From Chloroflexi bacterium RBG_16_72_14 (GTDB lineage Bacteria > Chloroflexota > Limnocylindria > Limnocylindrales > CSP1-4): DNA of 8,453 nucleotides. The stretch lies in NCBI GenBank assembly GCA_001797035.1, contig MGOE01000062.1, positions 1-8,453 on the forward strand, written 5' to 3'. The notes under the pieces are model-generated. The model made no database searches and was not told the origin of the DNA. It worked only from the letters and a program-made list of their open reading frames with translations. The position numbers and the translations under genes are program-made. This document shows, one piece after another, positions 1 to 5,923 of the stretch (position 1 is the first letter of the stretch; every line of letters starts with the position of its first letter).

Positions 1-52
1 TCGCCTGGCCACGTCAGCCGGTTCGATCGCCTGGCCACGTCAGCCGGTTCGA
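1..52. repeat. Exact 26-bp tandem duplication at the window edge
   Basis: Positions 1-26 and 27-52 are identical base for base; each unit starts TCGCCTGGCC and ends CCGGTTCGA. The sequence departs from the repeat at 53. Since the window begins at the repeat, more copies may lie to the left. The repeat is inside the minus-strand membrane protein gene. As 26 is not a multiple of 3, the two copies are read in different frames (FEPADVARR in the first copy encountered, SNRLTWPG in the next). Confidence 0.95.
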
Positions 53-728
53 ACGCGGCGGGCACCGCGAAGCGGGCAACTACCCAGGCGAGCCCGATCA
101 CGCCCGTCACCGCGCCCAGCAGCACGATCCCCCGGTTCCGCCTCGACGTGACGAGCGCGGCGACCGCGATGGCGGACGCGCTGACGGCCGCGGCTGACGA
201 GAGGAGCGGGTCGCTCGAGAGCAGCGCCACCTCAGCCCCGATCACGGCAGCGACGACCGCGACCGCGATCGCGAGGGCCCACCGCCAGCGGAACAGCGCC
301 AGCGCGACCAGCGCGAGCACCACACCCAGCACGCCGACTGGCCGGGCGCCAGCGAGCTCGAGCCGGTATCCCGGCACGTTGGTGGAGTAGCCGACGGTCC
401 CACCCAGTGACGTCACGAGGGTCAACGTGTCGGCGTCGGTGTCGTCGAGTTCCACGACGAGCTGGCCCTCGCGGATGCCGTGGCGCCAGGCTGGGCCACC
501 CGGCAGCACGTGCTGGACGACCCCTCCGGGAGCATCCGGCTCTACTCCCAGCGACGGCGAGTCGGTCATCGTCATCCCAACCCCGAGCCCCGTGACGAGC
601 AGTGCGCCGGCGAGGATCGCCAGCCTCGTGCGCGCGATCATGCGCGCCGCCATCTGGCCCGCCGAGTAGGGAGAACCCGATGGGCCTCCGCGGGTACCCT
701 CCGCTGGTTCGCCAGGCACCGGCCTCAT
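1..728 (-). CDS. Membrane protein with PDZ-like domain (partial, runs off left edge)
   Basis: The reading frame is open from an ATG at 728 to the left edge: 242 codons with no stop, so the C-terminus is missing. I chose 728 because GAGGAA lies 7 nt upstream; an internal ATG at 653 (residue 26) is the alternative. Residues 1-34 are Pro/Gly-rich then basic. Residues 35-52 form a membrane helix or signal anchor. Residues 60-127 look like a PDZ domain, with GGVVQHVLPGGPAWRHGIRE followed by GQLVVEL, matching the usual carboxylate-binding loop and the 'GSPA..AGL..GD.I' pattern. Four hydrophobic segments follow (about 131-146, 149-170, 174-194 and 199-219) with Arg-rich connecting turns. PDZ domains of this layout bind peptides outside the membrane; an N-terminal sensory part of a histidine kinase, or a protease-like membrane protein, are both possible. 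The deciding C-terminal domain is not visible. A 26-bp duplication disturbs the frame at the edge. Sure of the coding frame, unsure of function. Confidence 0.75.
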   Translation of the reverse strand, partial: MRPVPGEPAEGTRGGPSGSPYSAGQMAARMIARTRLAILAGALLVTGLGVGMTMTDSPSLGVEPDAPGGVVQHVLPGGPAWRHGIREGQLVVELDDTDADTLTLVTSLGGTVGYSTNVPGYRLELAGARPVGVLGVVLALVALALFRWRWALAIAVAVVAAVIGAEVALLSSDPLLSSAAAVSASAIAVAALVTSRRNRGIVLLGAVTGVIGLAWVVARFAVPAAFEPADVARRSNRLTWPG

Positions 729-735
729 AGCGTCG

Positions 736-741
736 TTCCTC
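736..741 (-). promoter_or_regulatory. Ribosome binding site deciding the 728 start
   Basis: On the minus strand this reads GAGGAA, 7 nt before the ATG at 728. No comparable purine run precedes the internal ATG at 653, so this site supports the longer N-terminus for the PDZ membrane protein. Confidence 0.6.
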
Positions 742-743
742 GC

Positions 744-756
744 CAAGTCCGACTTG
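744..756. promoter_or_regulatory. Inverted repeat in the divergent gap, possible operator
   Basis: CAAGTC-C-GACTTG is a perfect 6-bp inverted repeat around one central base. It lies in the 40-bp gap between the divergent starts at 728 and 769, just outside both ribosome binding sites. The symmetry fits a small dimeric regulator site, but a 13-mer palindrome can arise by chance and no core promoter can be recognised around it. Confidence 0.25.
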
Positions 757-763
757 AGAGGGA
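756..763 (+). promoter_or_regulatory. Ribosome binding site deciding the 769 start
   Basis: GAGAGGGA lies 5 nt before the ATG at 769. It overlaps a possible in-frame TTG at 754, which argues against that upstream start: the site would then sit inside the coding sequence. Confidence 0.65.
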
Positions 764-768
764 CGCGA

Positions 769-1284
769 ATGCATGCACGGTCGCGGTGGAGCCTCGTCGT
801 GGTCGGCCTGGTTGCGTTGGGTGCGCTCGCGGGCTGGCCCCCGGCCGTGTCGGGCGCCGACATCGTCGCCGATCTCGACGGACGCCCGATTGCCCCGAAG
901 CAGGTAGGAGGGTACTACTGCCACGACTTCGAGTTCCCGCGCATCCACTGCTACTTGACCGAGGGCGAGCTTGACGCGGCCGTCAGCGCCCTGGAGGCCG
1001 ATCCGCTGGCGGCCGCGGTCACGGGCATTACCTACGTCCGCGTGTATGTCGATGGCGGCTACACCGGCGCCTCAGCCTACCTCTCGCAGGACTATCCGGA
1101 CCTCGGCGTGATCGGCTGGCAGGACAGGATCAGCTCGTTCAAGGCACTCAACAGCCAGAGCGGGCGCTTCCACGAGCACAACTCCTACCTGGGCTTCCAG
1201 TACTCGTTCTGCTGCAACACCTGGGTGACCTACGTCGGCGACGCCTACAACGACAGGTTCAGCTCGGTGAAGAACACGACGTAG
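769..1284 (+). CDS. Secreted beta-gamma-crystallin-type protein
   Basis: This encodes a 171-residue protein from the ATG at 769. Residues 1-30 are a classical Sec signal peptide: basic MHARSR, hydrophobic core LVVVGLVALGALAG, and likely cleavage after VSGA. The mature part carries a beta-gamma-crystallin fold pattern of two Greek-key repeats. The first has Y93-x4-Y98-x-G100 and then Q118-D-R-I-S-S123. The second has F134...Y140-x-G142 and then N161-D-R-F-S-S166. The second clamp matches the calcium-binding consensus (N/D)(N/D)xx(S/T)S; the first has Gln in the opening position. Cysteines at 51, 61, 148 and 149 could form disulfides outside the cell. Microbial family members usually bind calcium and gain stability from it; the biological role here is unknown. 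It is divergent from the PDZ membrane protein gene and apparently monocistronic. A role as protease inhibitor or surface protein is possible but cannot be told from sequence. Confidence 0.8.
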   Translation: MHARSRWSLVVVGLVALGALAGWPPAVSGADIVADLDGRPIAPKQVGGYYCHDFEFPRIHCYLTEGELDAAVSALEADPLAAAVTGITYVRVYVDGGYTGASAYLSQDYPDLGVIGWQDRISSFKALNSQSGRFHEHNSYLGFQYSFCCNTWVTYVGDAYNDRFSSVKNTT

Positions 1285-1301
1285 GGCGTCCCGTAACGTC
1301 G
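1277..1301 (+). terminator. Hairpin over the stop codon, possible terminator
   Basis: CGACGT (1277-1282) pairs with ACGTCG (1296-1301), and inside it GGG (1284-1286) pairs with CCC (1290-1292) around a CGT loop. This gives a 9-bp stem with a small internal loop that includes the TAG stop at 1282-1284. No T-run follows, so intrinsic termination is doubtful; it could also be an mRNA 3' stabiliser. Confidence 0.3.
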
Positions 1302-1517
1302 AGCAGCACCTTCCCCCGCAGCACCCGGCCGGTTCACCGTCGGAACTGGACGACTCGATCTACAAGCCGTTGCGTTGTTGCCGTGCGATGCAGATCAGGC
1401 AGGCTGGACTCGGGCACCTGACGCTCGAGACTGGTTCGCCGAGCCCTCGCAAACGAACGTTCGCGATCGACCGGGTCCCTGTCCATCCGGCCGGGCGCCG
1501 TTCGTCGAGAGGTGAGA

Positions 1518-1534
1518 GGCTGGACCGGCCAGCC
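1518..1534 (+). other. Short hairpin in the leader of the DGPF gene
   Basis: GGCTGG (1518-1523) and CCAGCC (1529-1534) form a perfect 6-bp stem with a 5-nt loop, ending 5 nt before the ribosome binding site at 1540. It could affect translation start, but in such GC-rich DNA short stems are common. Confidence 0.2.
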
Positions 1535-1539
1535 ACCAC

Positions 1540-1545
1540 GAGGAA
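1540..1545 (+). promoter_or_regulatory. Ribosome binding site of the DGPF-domain gene
   Basis: GAGGAA lies 6 nt before the ATG at 1552, a good match in sequence and spacing, and fixes that start. Confidence 0.7.
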
Positions 1546-1551
1546 CAAGCG

Positions 1552-1914
1552 ATGCCCCGTTACCTGCTCTCCGCCCACACCGTCGACGGTCAGGCCCGCG
1601 AGCCAATGACCGACGAGCAGATGCAGCATTCCTGGGCGGAGATCCAAGCCCTGGAGGCGGAGATGAAGTCGGCCGGCGCCTGGGTCTTCTCCGGCCGCTT
1701 GCACGACGCCGACACCGCGACCGTCGTCCGTGAGTCTGGCGGCGAGATCCTGACGACGGATGGCCCGTTCGTCGAGGCCAGGGAGCACCTGGGCGGCTTC
1801 TACATCATCGAGACGGCGGATCTGGACGCGGCGCTGGGCTGGGCGGCAAAGGTCACGCGCACGATCTCGGCGCCGATCGAGGTGTGGCCGTTCGCGGATA
1901 CGGCCGGCGGCTGA
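1552..1914 (+). CDS. DGPF/YciI-domain protein paired with ECF sigma factor
   Basis: This encodes a 120-residue protein of the YCII/DGPF family (dimeric alpha-beta barrel fold). The start MPRYLLSAHTV is a beta strand typical of the family. The naming motif D70-G-P-F73 lies within TTDGPFVEAREHLGGFYIIE (residues 68-87), and the C-terminus has the closing strand IEVWPF (109-114). Length matches the family. Such proteins are encoded beside ECF42-type sigma factors in many Actinomycetota and other phyla; their biochemical activity is not established, and they lack transmembrane segments, so they do not look like classical anti-sigma factors. The gene has a strong ribosome binding site and ends 3 bp before the TTG start of the sigma gene, so the two are almost certainly co-transcribed and probably translationally coupled. 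A small enzyme or ligand-binding protein in the sigma factor's regulon is the best guess. Confidence 0.9.
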   Translation: MPRYLLSAHTVDGQAREPMTDEQMQHSWAEIQALEAEMKSAGAWVFSGRLHDADTATVVRESGGEILTTDGPFVEAREHLGGFYIIETADLDAALGWAAKVTRTISAPIEVWPFADTAGG

Positions 1915-1917
1915 TCC

Positions 1918-3141
1918 TTGCCCATCGTCGATGGCGCATTGATCGGCCGGATCTTCCGCGAGGAGTCCGGTCGGTCAGTGGCCACGTTGATCCGGATCTT
2001 CGGCGACATCGACGTCGCCGAGGACGCGGTCCAGGAGGCCTTCGCGCTCGCCCTTCGGCGGTGGCCGGTTGATGGCCTGCCACCGAACCCGGGCGGGTGG
2101 ATCACGACGACCGCGCGCAATCGTGCGATCGATCACCTCCGACGCGAGGCGCGAGGTCGCGAACTCAGCCGGTTGGCGCTGCCGGTGGATCGATCCGACG
2201 ACGCGTCGCCAGGGGAGGTTGGGCCCGTGCAGGATGACCGGCTCCGCCTCATCTTCACCTGCTGCCACCCGGCCCTCTCGGTCGAGGCTCAGGTCGGGTT
2301 GACGTTGCGGCTCCTCGGCGGCCTGACAACAGGTGAGGTCGCTCGGGCGTTCCTGGTCGCCGAGCCGACGATGGCCAAGCGGCTCGTCCGCGCCAAGCAC
2401 AAAATCAAGGCAGCGAACATCCCGTACCGCGTGCCTTCCGAGGCCGAACTGCCCGAGCGGCTCCGTCCGGTCCTCGCCGTGCTGTACCTGACGTACAACG
2501 CGGGCACCGGCGGACCGTCCGGCGACGACCTGCGCCATGAGGGCATCCGGCTGGCTCGGATCCTCGCCAACTTGATGCCGGATGAGGCCGAGGTCGCGGG
2601 GCTGCTCGCGCTCCTCCTGTTGACCGAGTCGAGGTGGGCGGTCCGGTTCGCTCGAGACGGTTCGCTGATCCTGCTCCGCGATCAGGACCGCGCGATGTGG
2701 GACCGGACGATGATCGAGGAGGGCATGGCGATCGTCCGCGCCTGCCTTCGCCGGAACCAGCCAGGTCCCTACCAGATCCAGGCCGCGATCAACGCCGTGC
2801 ATGCCGACGCCGCGTCGATCGAGTCCACCGATTGGAGCCAGATCCTCGCCCTGTACGACCAGCTCCTGGCGCTGGCACCGACGCAGGTCGTCGCCATGAA
2901 CCGCGCAATCGCATTGGCCGAGGTCCAAGGTCCGGAGGCGGCCTTGGCGATCATCGACGACCTTGACCTCGACGGGTACCACCTCTTCCACGCCACCAGG
3001 GCCGATCTCCTTCGACGGCTCGGGCGTCTCGACGAGGCTGCCCTCGCCTACGCACGCGCGGCGACCTTGGCAGGGGCCGATGCCGAGCGCGCCTTCCTAC
3101 TCCAGCGTGTGGAGCTGGCGCAGTCTGCCACCGAGAGATGA
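1918..3141 (+). CDS. ECF42-type RNA polymerase sigma factor with C-terminal helical extension
   Basis: This 407-residue protein directs RNA polymerase to a small set of promoters. Region 2 covers about residues 10-80 (DVAEDAVQEAFALALRRW, then WITTTARNRAIDHLRRE). Region 4 covers about 105-165 (RLRLIFTCCHPAL, then the helix-turn-helix LTTGEVARAFLVAEPTMAKR). A typical ECF sigma ends near residue 190; this one continues for over 200 residues, with VLAVLYLTYNAGTGG (185-199) and a TPR-like helical part (about 305-400, including LYDQLLALAPTQVVAMNRA). That is the ECF42 layout; in this group the extension takes the place of a dedicated anti-sigma factor in regulation. No membrane anti-sigma gene is nearby. 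I accept the TTG start at 1918 because family members begin about 20 residues before the 'ATLIRIFGD' segment and no in-frame ATG lies near; the ribosome binding site is weak, consistent with coupling to the DGPF gene. Confidence 0.93.
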   Translation: MPIVDGALIGRIFREESGRSVATLIRIFGDIDVAEDAVQEAFALALRRWPVDGLPPNPGGWITTTARNRAIDHLRREARGRELSRLALPVDRSDDASPGEVGPVQDDRLRLIFTCCHPALSVEAQVGLTLRLLGGLTTGEVARAFLVAEPTMAKRLVRAKHKIKAANIPYRVPSEAELPERLRPVLAVLYLTYNAGTGGPSGDDLRHEGIRLARILANLMPDEAEVAGLLALLLLTESRWAVRFARDGSLILLRDQDRAMWDRTMIEEGMAIVRACLRRNQPGPYQIQAAINAVHADAASIESTDWSQILALYDQLLALAPTQVVAMNRAIALAEVQGPEAALAIIDDLDLDGYHLFHATRADLLRRLGRLDEAALAYARAATLAGADAERAFLLQRVELAQSATER

Positions 3142-3374
3142 GCAGGTCGCGGGACGGGTAGGCCGAAGCCGCTCGCGAAGCCCCTTCCCATCCCCCCGAC
3201 CGGCTCGACGACACCCACGTCCGCCCACGGGGACGCGCGATCCGCGCGCGAGTCGCACCTGCACTCGTCCGACTGCCTCGGCTCGGCGCCCACATCGACG
3301 CGTACCGGCACGGGACCGGCCAGCTGGTCAACAGCGTCGGCTCTGACCAGCCGCGTCGGCCCGCGCCGGGCCCA
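3142..3374. other. Gap between convergent genes
   Basis: This 233-bp stretch separates the sigma factor stop from the chaperone stop on the other strand. No gene is supported: the open frames across it are read-through or shadows of the flanking genes. The only structure I see is the inverted repeat at 3323-3351. Confidence 0.6.
3323..3351. terminator. Inverted repeat between convergent genes, possible shared terminator
   Basis: GCTGGTCA (3323-3330) and TGACCAGC (3344-3351) form a perfect 8-bp stem with a 13-nt loop. Its place, 24 bp past the chaperone stop and between converging genes, suits a bidirectional terminator. It lacks a T-run on either strand and the loop is long, so it may only assist factor-dependent termination. 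Confidence 0.3.
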
Positions 3375-4232
3375 TCACGCCGCGGTGCGGAGGGCGAGCT
3401 CGCAGGCCTCCGCGCGCCGTCGCCAGAAGGCCCCGACCGGACCCAGGGCGGCCTCCCATGCCTGGTGGCGCACCGCGGTGCGCCGAGCTTCGCCGGCGAG
3501 CCAGTCCGCGACTGCACGCGGATCCTGCTCGAAGAGTGACCGGAGCATGAACGCGCGCTCGCCGACTCTCGAGCCCATGCCGAGGTCGACCGCGGTGCGG
3601 CGCAGGTCCCAGCGCGTCAGGACGAGGCCGCTCCGGACGGGCGCCAGGATCGCGGCCATCCACGCCTCGCCAGCCGCGTGGCCGTCCGGCAGCCCCAGCG
3701 CCGTGCGCAGGTGGAGGGGCAACACCGGTGGCACGCCGGTCGCCCGCGCCTCGGCTTCGAGGGCCTGTCGCAGGAGCACCGCCCAGTCGGCGTAGAACGG
3801 GCGCCCGAGCTCGGCCACCTTGTCCAGGAACGGCGGGGTCCACGACAGCAGGTGCTCCCACAGGAGCGCTGCGGTGGAGCGCACGGCAGCCTCGGCGAGA
3901 TCGCCGTCGCCGGCGGCGTGGTCCTCGCGCTCGATCATGGCCGCGTACAGCCCGAGCAGGGCCGCGACGTGATCAGGCTCCGGCGGTGGGACCAGCCCGA
4001 GCGCCCGCCAGAAGCCTGCCACCCGGTCTCGCGCCTCACCCCCGAGCATCCCTTCCGCGCCCACGTACACGGACGCGTACGGGAACGCGCCGAACAGGAA
4101 GACCGCCGCGTAGTGCTCAGGGTCGGGTGGGCCGCCGAGACCCAGCGCCTCGGCGATCGCGGCGTGGCCCGCCTGGGGCGGCTCGCCGAGGGTGGCCAGG
4201 GCCCGAAACAGGTCGGCCCGGGGTGTCACCAT
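3375..4232 (-). CDS. TorD/DmsD-family molybdoenzyme maturation chaperone
   Basis: This 285-residue cytoplasmic protein is all-helical, with no signal peptide or membrane segment. It resembles the TorD/DmsD/NarJ family, which binds the apo-form of DMSO-reductase-family enzymes and guards cofactor insertion and Tat export. Visible family features: GAFPYASVYVGAEGMLG (48-64), matching the 'PPYxSVYLG' segment; EPDHVAALLGLYAAMI (85-100), matching the 'PDHxxxxLxF' helix; and HLLSWTPPFLDKV (127-139) followed by FYADWAVLL (146-154). About 105 residues beyond the usual end form a basic, Trp-containing extension (181-285). The ATG at 4232 overlaps the permease stop by 7 bp (4226-4232), indicating translational coupling. 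It is the last gene of the unit; its client is very likely the molybdoenzyme at 5892-8453. The extension is probably typical of a subfamily attached to this enzyme type, an inference from memory of similar proteins. Confidence 0.85.
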   Translation of the reverse strand: MVTPRADLFRALATLGEPPQAGHAAIAEALGLGGPPDPEHYAAVFLFGAFPYASVYVGAEGMLGGEARDRVAGFWRALGLVPPPEPDHVAALLGLYAAMIEREDHAAGDGDLAEAAVRSTAALLWEHLLSWTPPFLDKVAELGRPFYADWAVLLRQALEAEARATGVPPVLPLHLRTALGLPDGHAAGEAWMAAILAPVRSGLVLTRWDLRRTAVDLGMGSRVGERAFMLRSLFEQDPRAVADWLAGEARRTAVRHQAWEAALGPVGAFWRRRAEACELALRTAA

Positions 4233-5923
4233 CGATCCGTGCCGGAGTGCACCGGGTCCCCGACGGTCGACGGTTCGCTCGGAGCCTGTGCCGGCCGGGC
4301 ATCGGGATGACCGTCCTGCCCGGGCGATGGCTCGATGTCGAACGTGCGCTCGAGCACGCGCCCGGCGATGCGCCTGGTCTGCTCGGGCACGTCACGGATC
4401 TCGACCTGCAGGCCCGCCTCGCGGATGTCGAGGAGGATCTGCTCCAGCGCGAGCGCCCCCGTGAGGTCGATCCGGCCGAGACCGCCGAGGTGGATCGCCA
4501 GGCGGCCGGCATCGGGGTGACGGCTGAGATGCACGAGGAGCAGCCCTTCGAGCTGCGGCGCCGAGCCGAAGTACAGGACGCCGTGCGGCCGGACGTGGAG
4601 CACGTCGCCCTCGATCCACGCGTGGCTGTGGATCCGGCCCTCGCGCCAGAGGTGGACCGCAATGCCCATGCCGATGCCGATCATGACGCCGTACTCGACG
4701 TGCGGCGCGAAGCCGACGGTGGCGAGGAAGGTCACCAGCGCGACCCCGAACTGCACGCCCGACAGGGAGCGGTAGTGCAGCATGGGCCTCGGGTCGACCA
4801 GTGGCCCGACCGCGACGATGACCACGCCGGCCAGGGCAGCGACGGGCAGTGCCTCGAGCAGACCGAGGAACGGCAGCGTGAGCAGGACAGCGACGCTGGT
4901 CGCGGCCGGTGCCAGCGCGGTTCGTGCACCCGCCTGGCGGCCCAGGGCGGTCCGCGAGAACGAGCCGCCGACCGGGAAGCCGCCCGATACGGCGGATGCG
5001 ACGTTCGCTGCGCCCTGGGCGATGAACTCGCGGTTGGGGTCCCATGGCTCGCGGTCGGCCGCGGCGTAGCGGCGCGCGATGGCGGCCGGCTCGGCGAAGC
5101 CGACGAGCGCGATGACGACGGCCGGCACGACGAGCCACGGCAACGCCGCCGGGTCGACCTCGAACGCGAACATGTCGTCGAGCGACAGCCGGCCAAGGGT
5201 CGGGCCGGCGTAACCGGCGAGGCCCGAGGCCGCCGTCGCGGCGACCAGCGCCGCCAGCGCGCCGGGGGCGAGCGGGCTGATCCGCCGCGCGACCAGCACG
5301 ACGACGATCACGACCGCGGTGATGGCGGCCGCGACCGGGCTCCAGCTCGCCGGATCGGCCAGGACGGCGGCCGCCGACAGGAGCGGGTTGGCATGCGGGC
5401 CGGATGTGCCGAGAGCCGCCGGCAGCTGGGCGGCGATGATCAGCAGCGCGGCTCCGGTCGTGAACCCCACGACGACGGTCTGCGACATCAGGTAGGCGAT
5501 CCCCCCGACGCGCAGGAGCCCGACGGCGACGCGGGCCGCGCCGACCAGCAGCGCCAGGACGACGGCGAGGGTGACGTACGCCGTCGTGCCCGGTTGCGCA
5601 ACCGCCGACAGGGCCCCGAAGGTCAGCAGGGCCGTGATGGCCGTCGGCCCGGTCTGCAGGTACCTCGACGAGCCGAGCGTGCCGCCCACCACGGGTGGCA
5701 GGATGGAGGCCAGGATCCCGCGCTGCGGCGGCAGCCCCGCGATCACCGCGTAGGCGAGCGACTGGGGCACGAGCACGAGCGCGACCGTGATGCCGGCCAC
5801 GACGTCCCGGCCGCTCGGCCTCGCGACGCCCCTCGCACGCGGGCCGGGCGAGGGTCGGTGCGACGGGTCCGTGTCCGCGCTCGGCACGGGGCTAGTCGTC
5901 TGCGGCGGCGGGCGACGCGTCAC
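4226..5923 (-). CDS. SulP-family anion permease with C-terminal STAS domain
   Basis: This 565-residue inner-membrane protein belongs to the SulP (SLC26) family, which moves sulfate, bicarbonate or other anions. The signature lies at residues 40-100: DVVAGITVALVLVPQSLAYA, then TGPTAITALL. Later conserved parts are GFAEPAAIARRYA (275-287) and DPNREFIAQGAANVASAVSGG (295-315) followed by GGSFSRTALGRQAGA. Many hydrophobic segments fill 40-425. A cytoplasmic STAS domain covers about 435-525, with GRIDLTGALALEQIL (483-497). The first 35 residues are Pro-rich and probably disordered. The start is GTG at 5923, overlapping the upstream oxidoreductase gene by 32 bp; a GTG at 5887 would remove the overlap, and neither has a strong ribosome binding site. 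Substrate is not predictable from sequence; sulfate is the default. Its place between a molybdoenzyme and its chaperone suggests service to that enzyme, by exporting or importing an oxyanion. Confidence 0.92.
   Translation of the reverse strand: MTRRPPPQTTSPVPSADTDPSHRPSPGPRARGVARPSGRDVVAGITVALVLVPQSLAYAVIAGLPPQRGILASILPPVVGGTLGSSRYLQTGPTAITALLTFGALSAVAQPGTTAYVTLAVVLALLVGAARVAVGLLRVGGIAYLMSQTVVVGFTTGAALLIIAAQLPAALGTSGPHANPLLSAAAVLADPASWSPVAAAITAVVIVVVLVARRISPLAPGALAALVAATAASGLAGYAGPTLGRLSLDDMFAFEVDPAALPWLVVPAVVIALVGFAEPAAIARRYAAADREPWDPNREFIAQGAANVASAVSGGFPVGGSFSRTALGRQAGARTALAPAATSVAVLLTLPFLGLLEALPVAALAGVVIVAVGPLVDPRPMLHYRSLSGVQFGVALVTFLATVGFAPHVEYGVMIGIGMGIAVHLWREGRIHSHAWIEGDVLHVRPHGVLYFGSAPQLEGLLLVHLSRHPDAGRLAIHLGGLGRIDLTGALALEQILLDIREAGLQVEIRDVPEQTRRIAGRVLERTFDIEPSPGQDGHPDARPAQAPSEPSTVGDPVHSGTDRW

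Larger units (their letters stand above)
1285..1551. other. Intergenic region upstream of the DGPF-sigma pair
   Basis: This 267-bp stretch holds no convincing gene. The small ORFs across it have no ribosome binding site and no family resemblance. It must hold the promoter of the DGPF-sigma unit. I looked for a TGTCGA-type -35 of the kind reported for ECF42 autoregulation and found only CGTCGA (1297-1302 and 1503-1508), neither followed at 16-17 bp by a CGTC-like -10. A short inverted repeat lies at 1518-1534. Confidence 0.6.

Noticed and set aside
754..768. TTG at 754 as the start of the crystallin gene
   Set aside because: The ribosome binding site lies at 756-763, inside this extension, and the ATG at 769 gives a textbook signal peptide.
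232..948. 238-codon minus-strand frame overlapping the PDZ membrane protein and crystallin genes
   Set aside because: It is Arg-rich with no membrane or domain pattern. The other minus frame here gives clean membrane helices and a PDZ-like domain, and the plus strand from 769 encodes the crystallin protein.
1297..1508. CGTCGA sites as ECF-type -35 elements
   Set aside because: They differ from TGTCGA at the first base and no matching -10 lies at the expected distance; this short motif is common in GC-rich DNA.
3048..3311. 87-codon minus-strand frame in the convergent gap
   Set aside because: It overlaps the 3' end of the sigma gene, has no ribosome binding site, and resembles no family.
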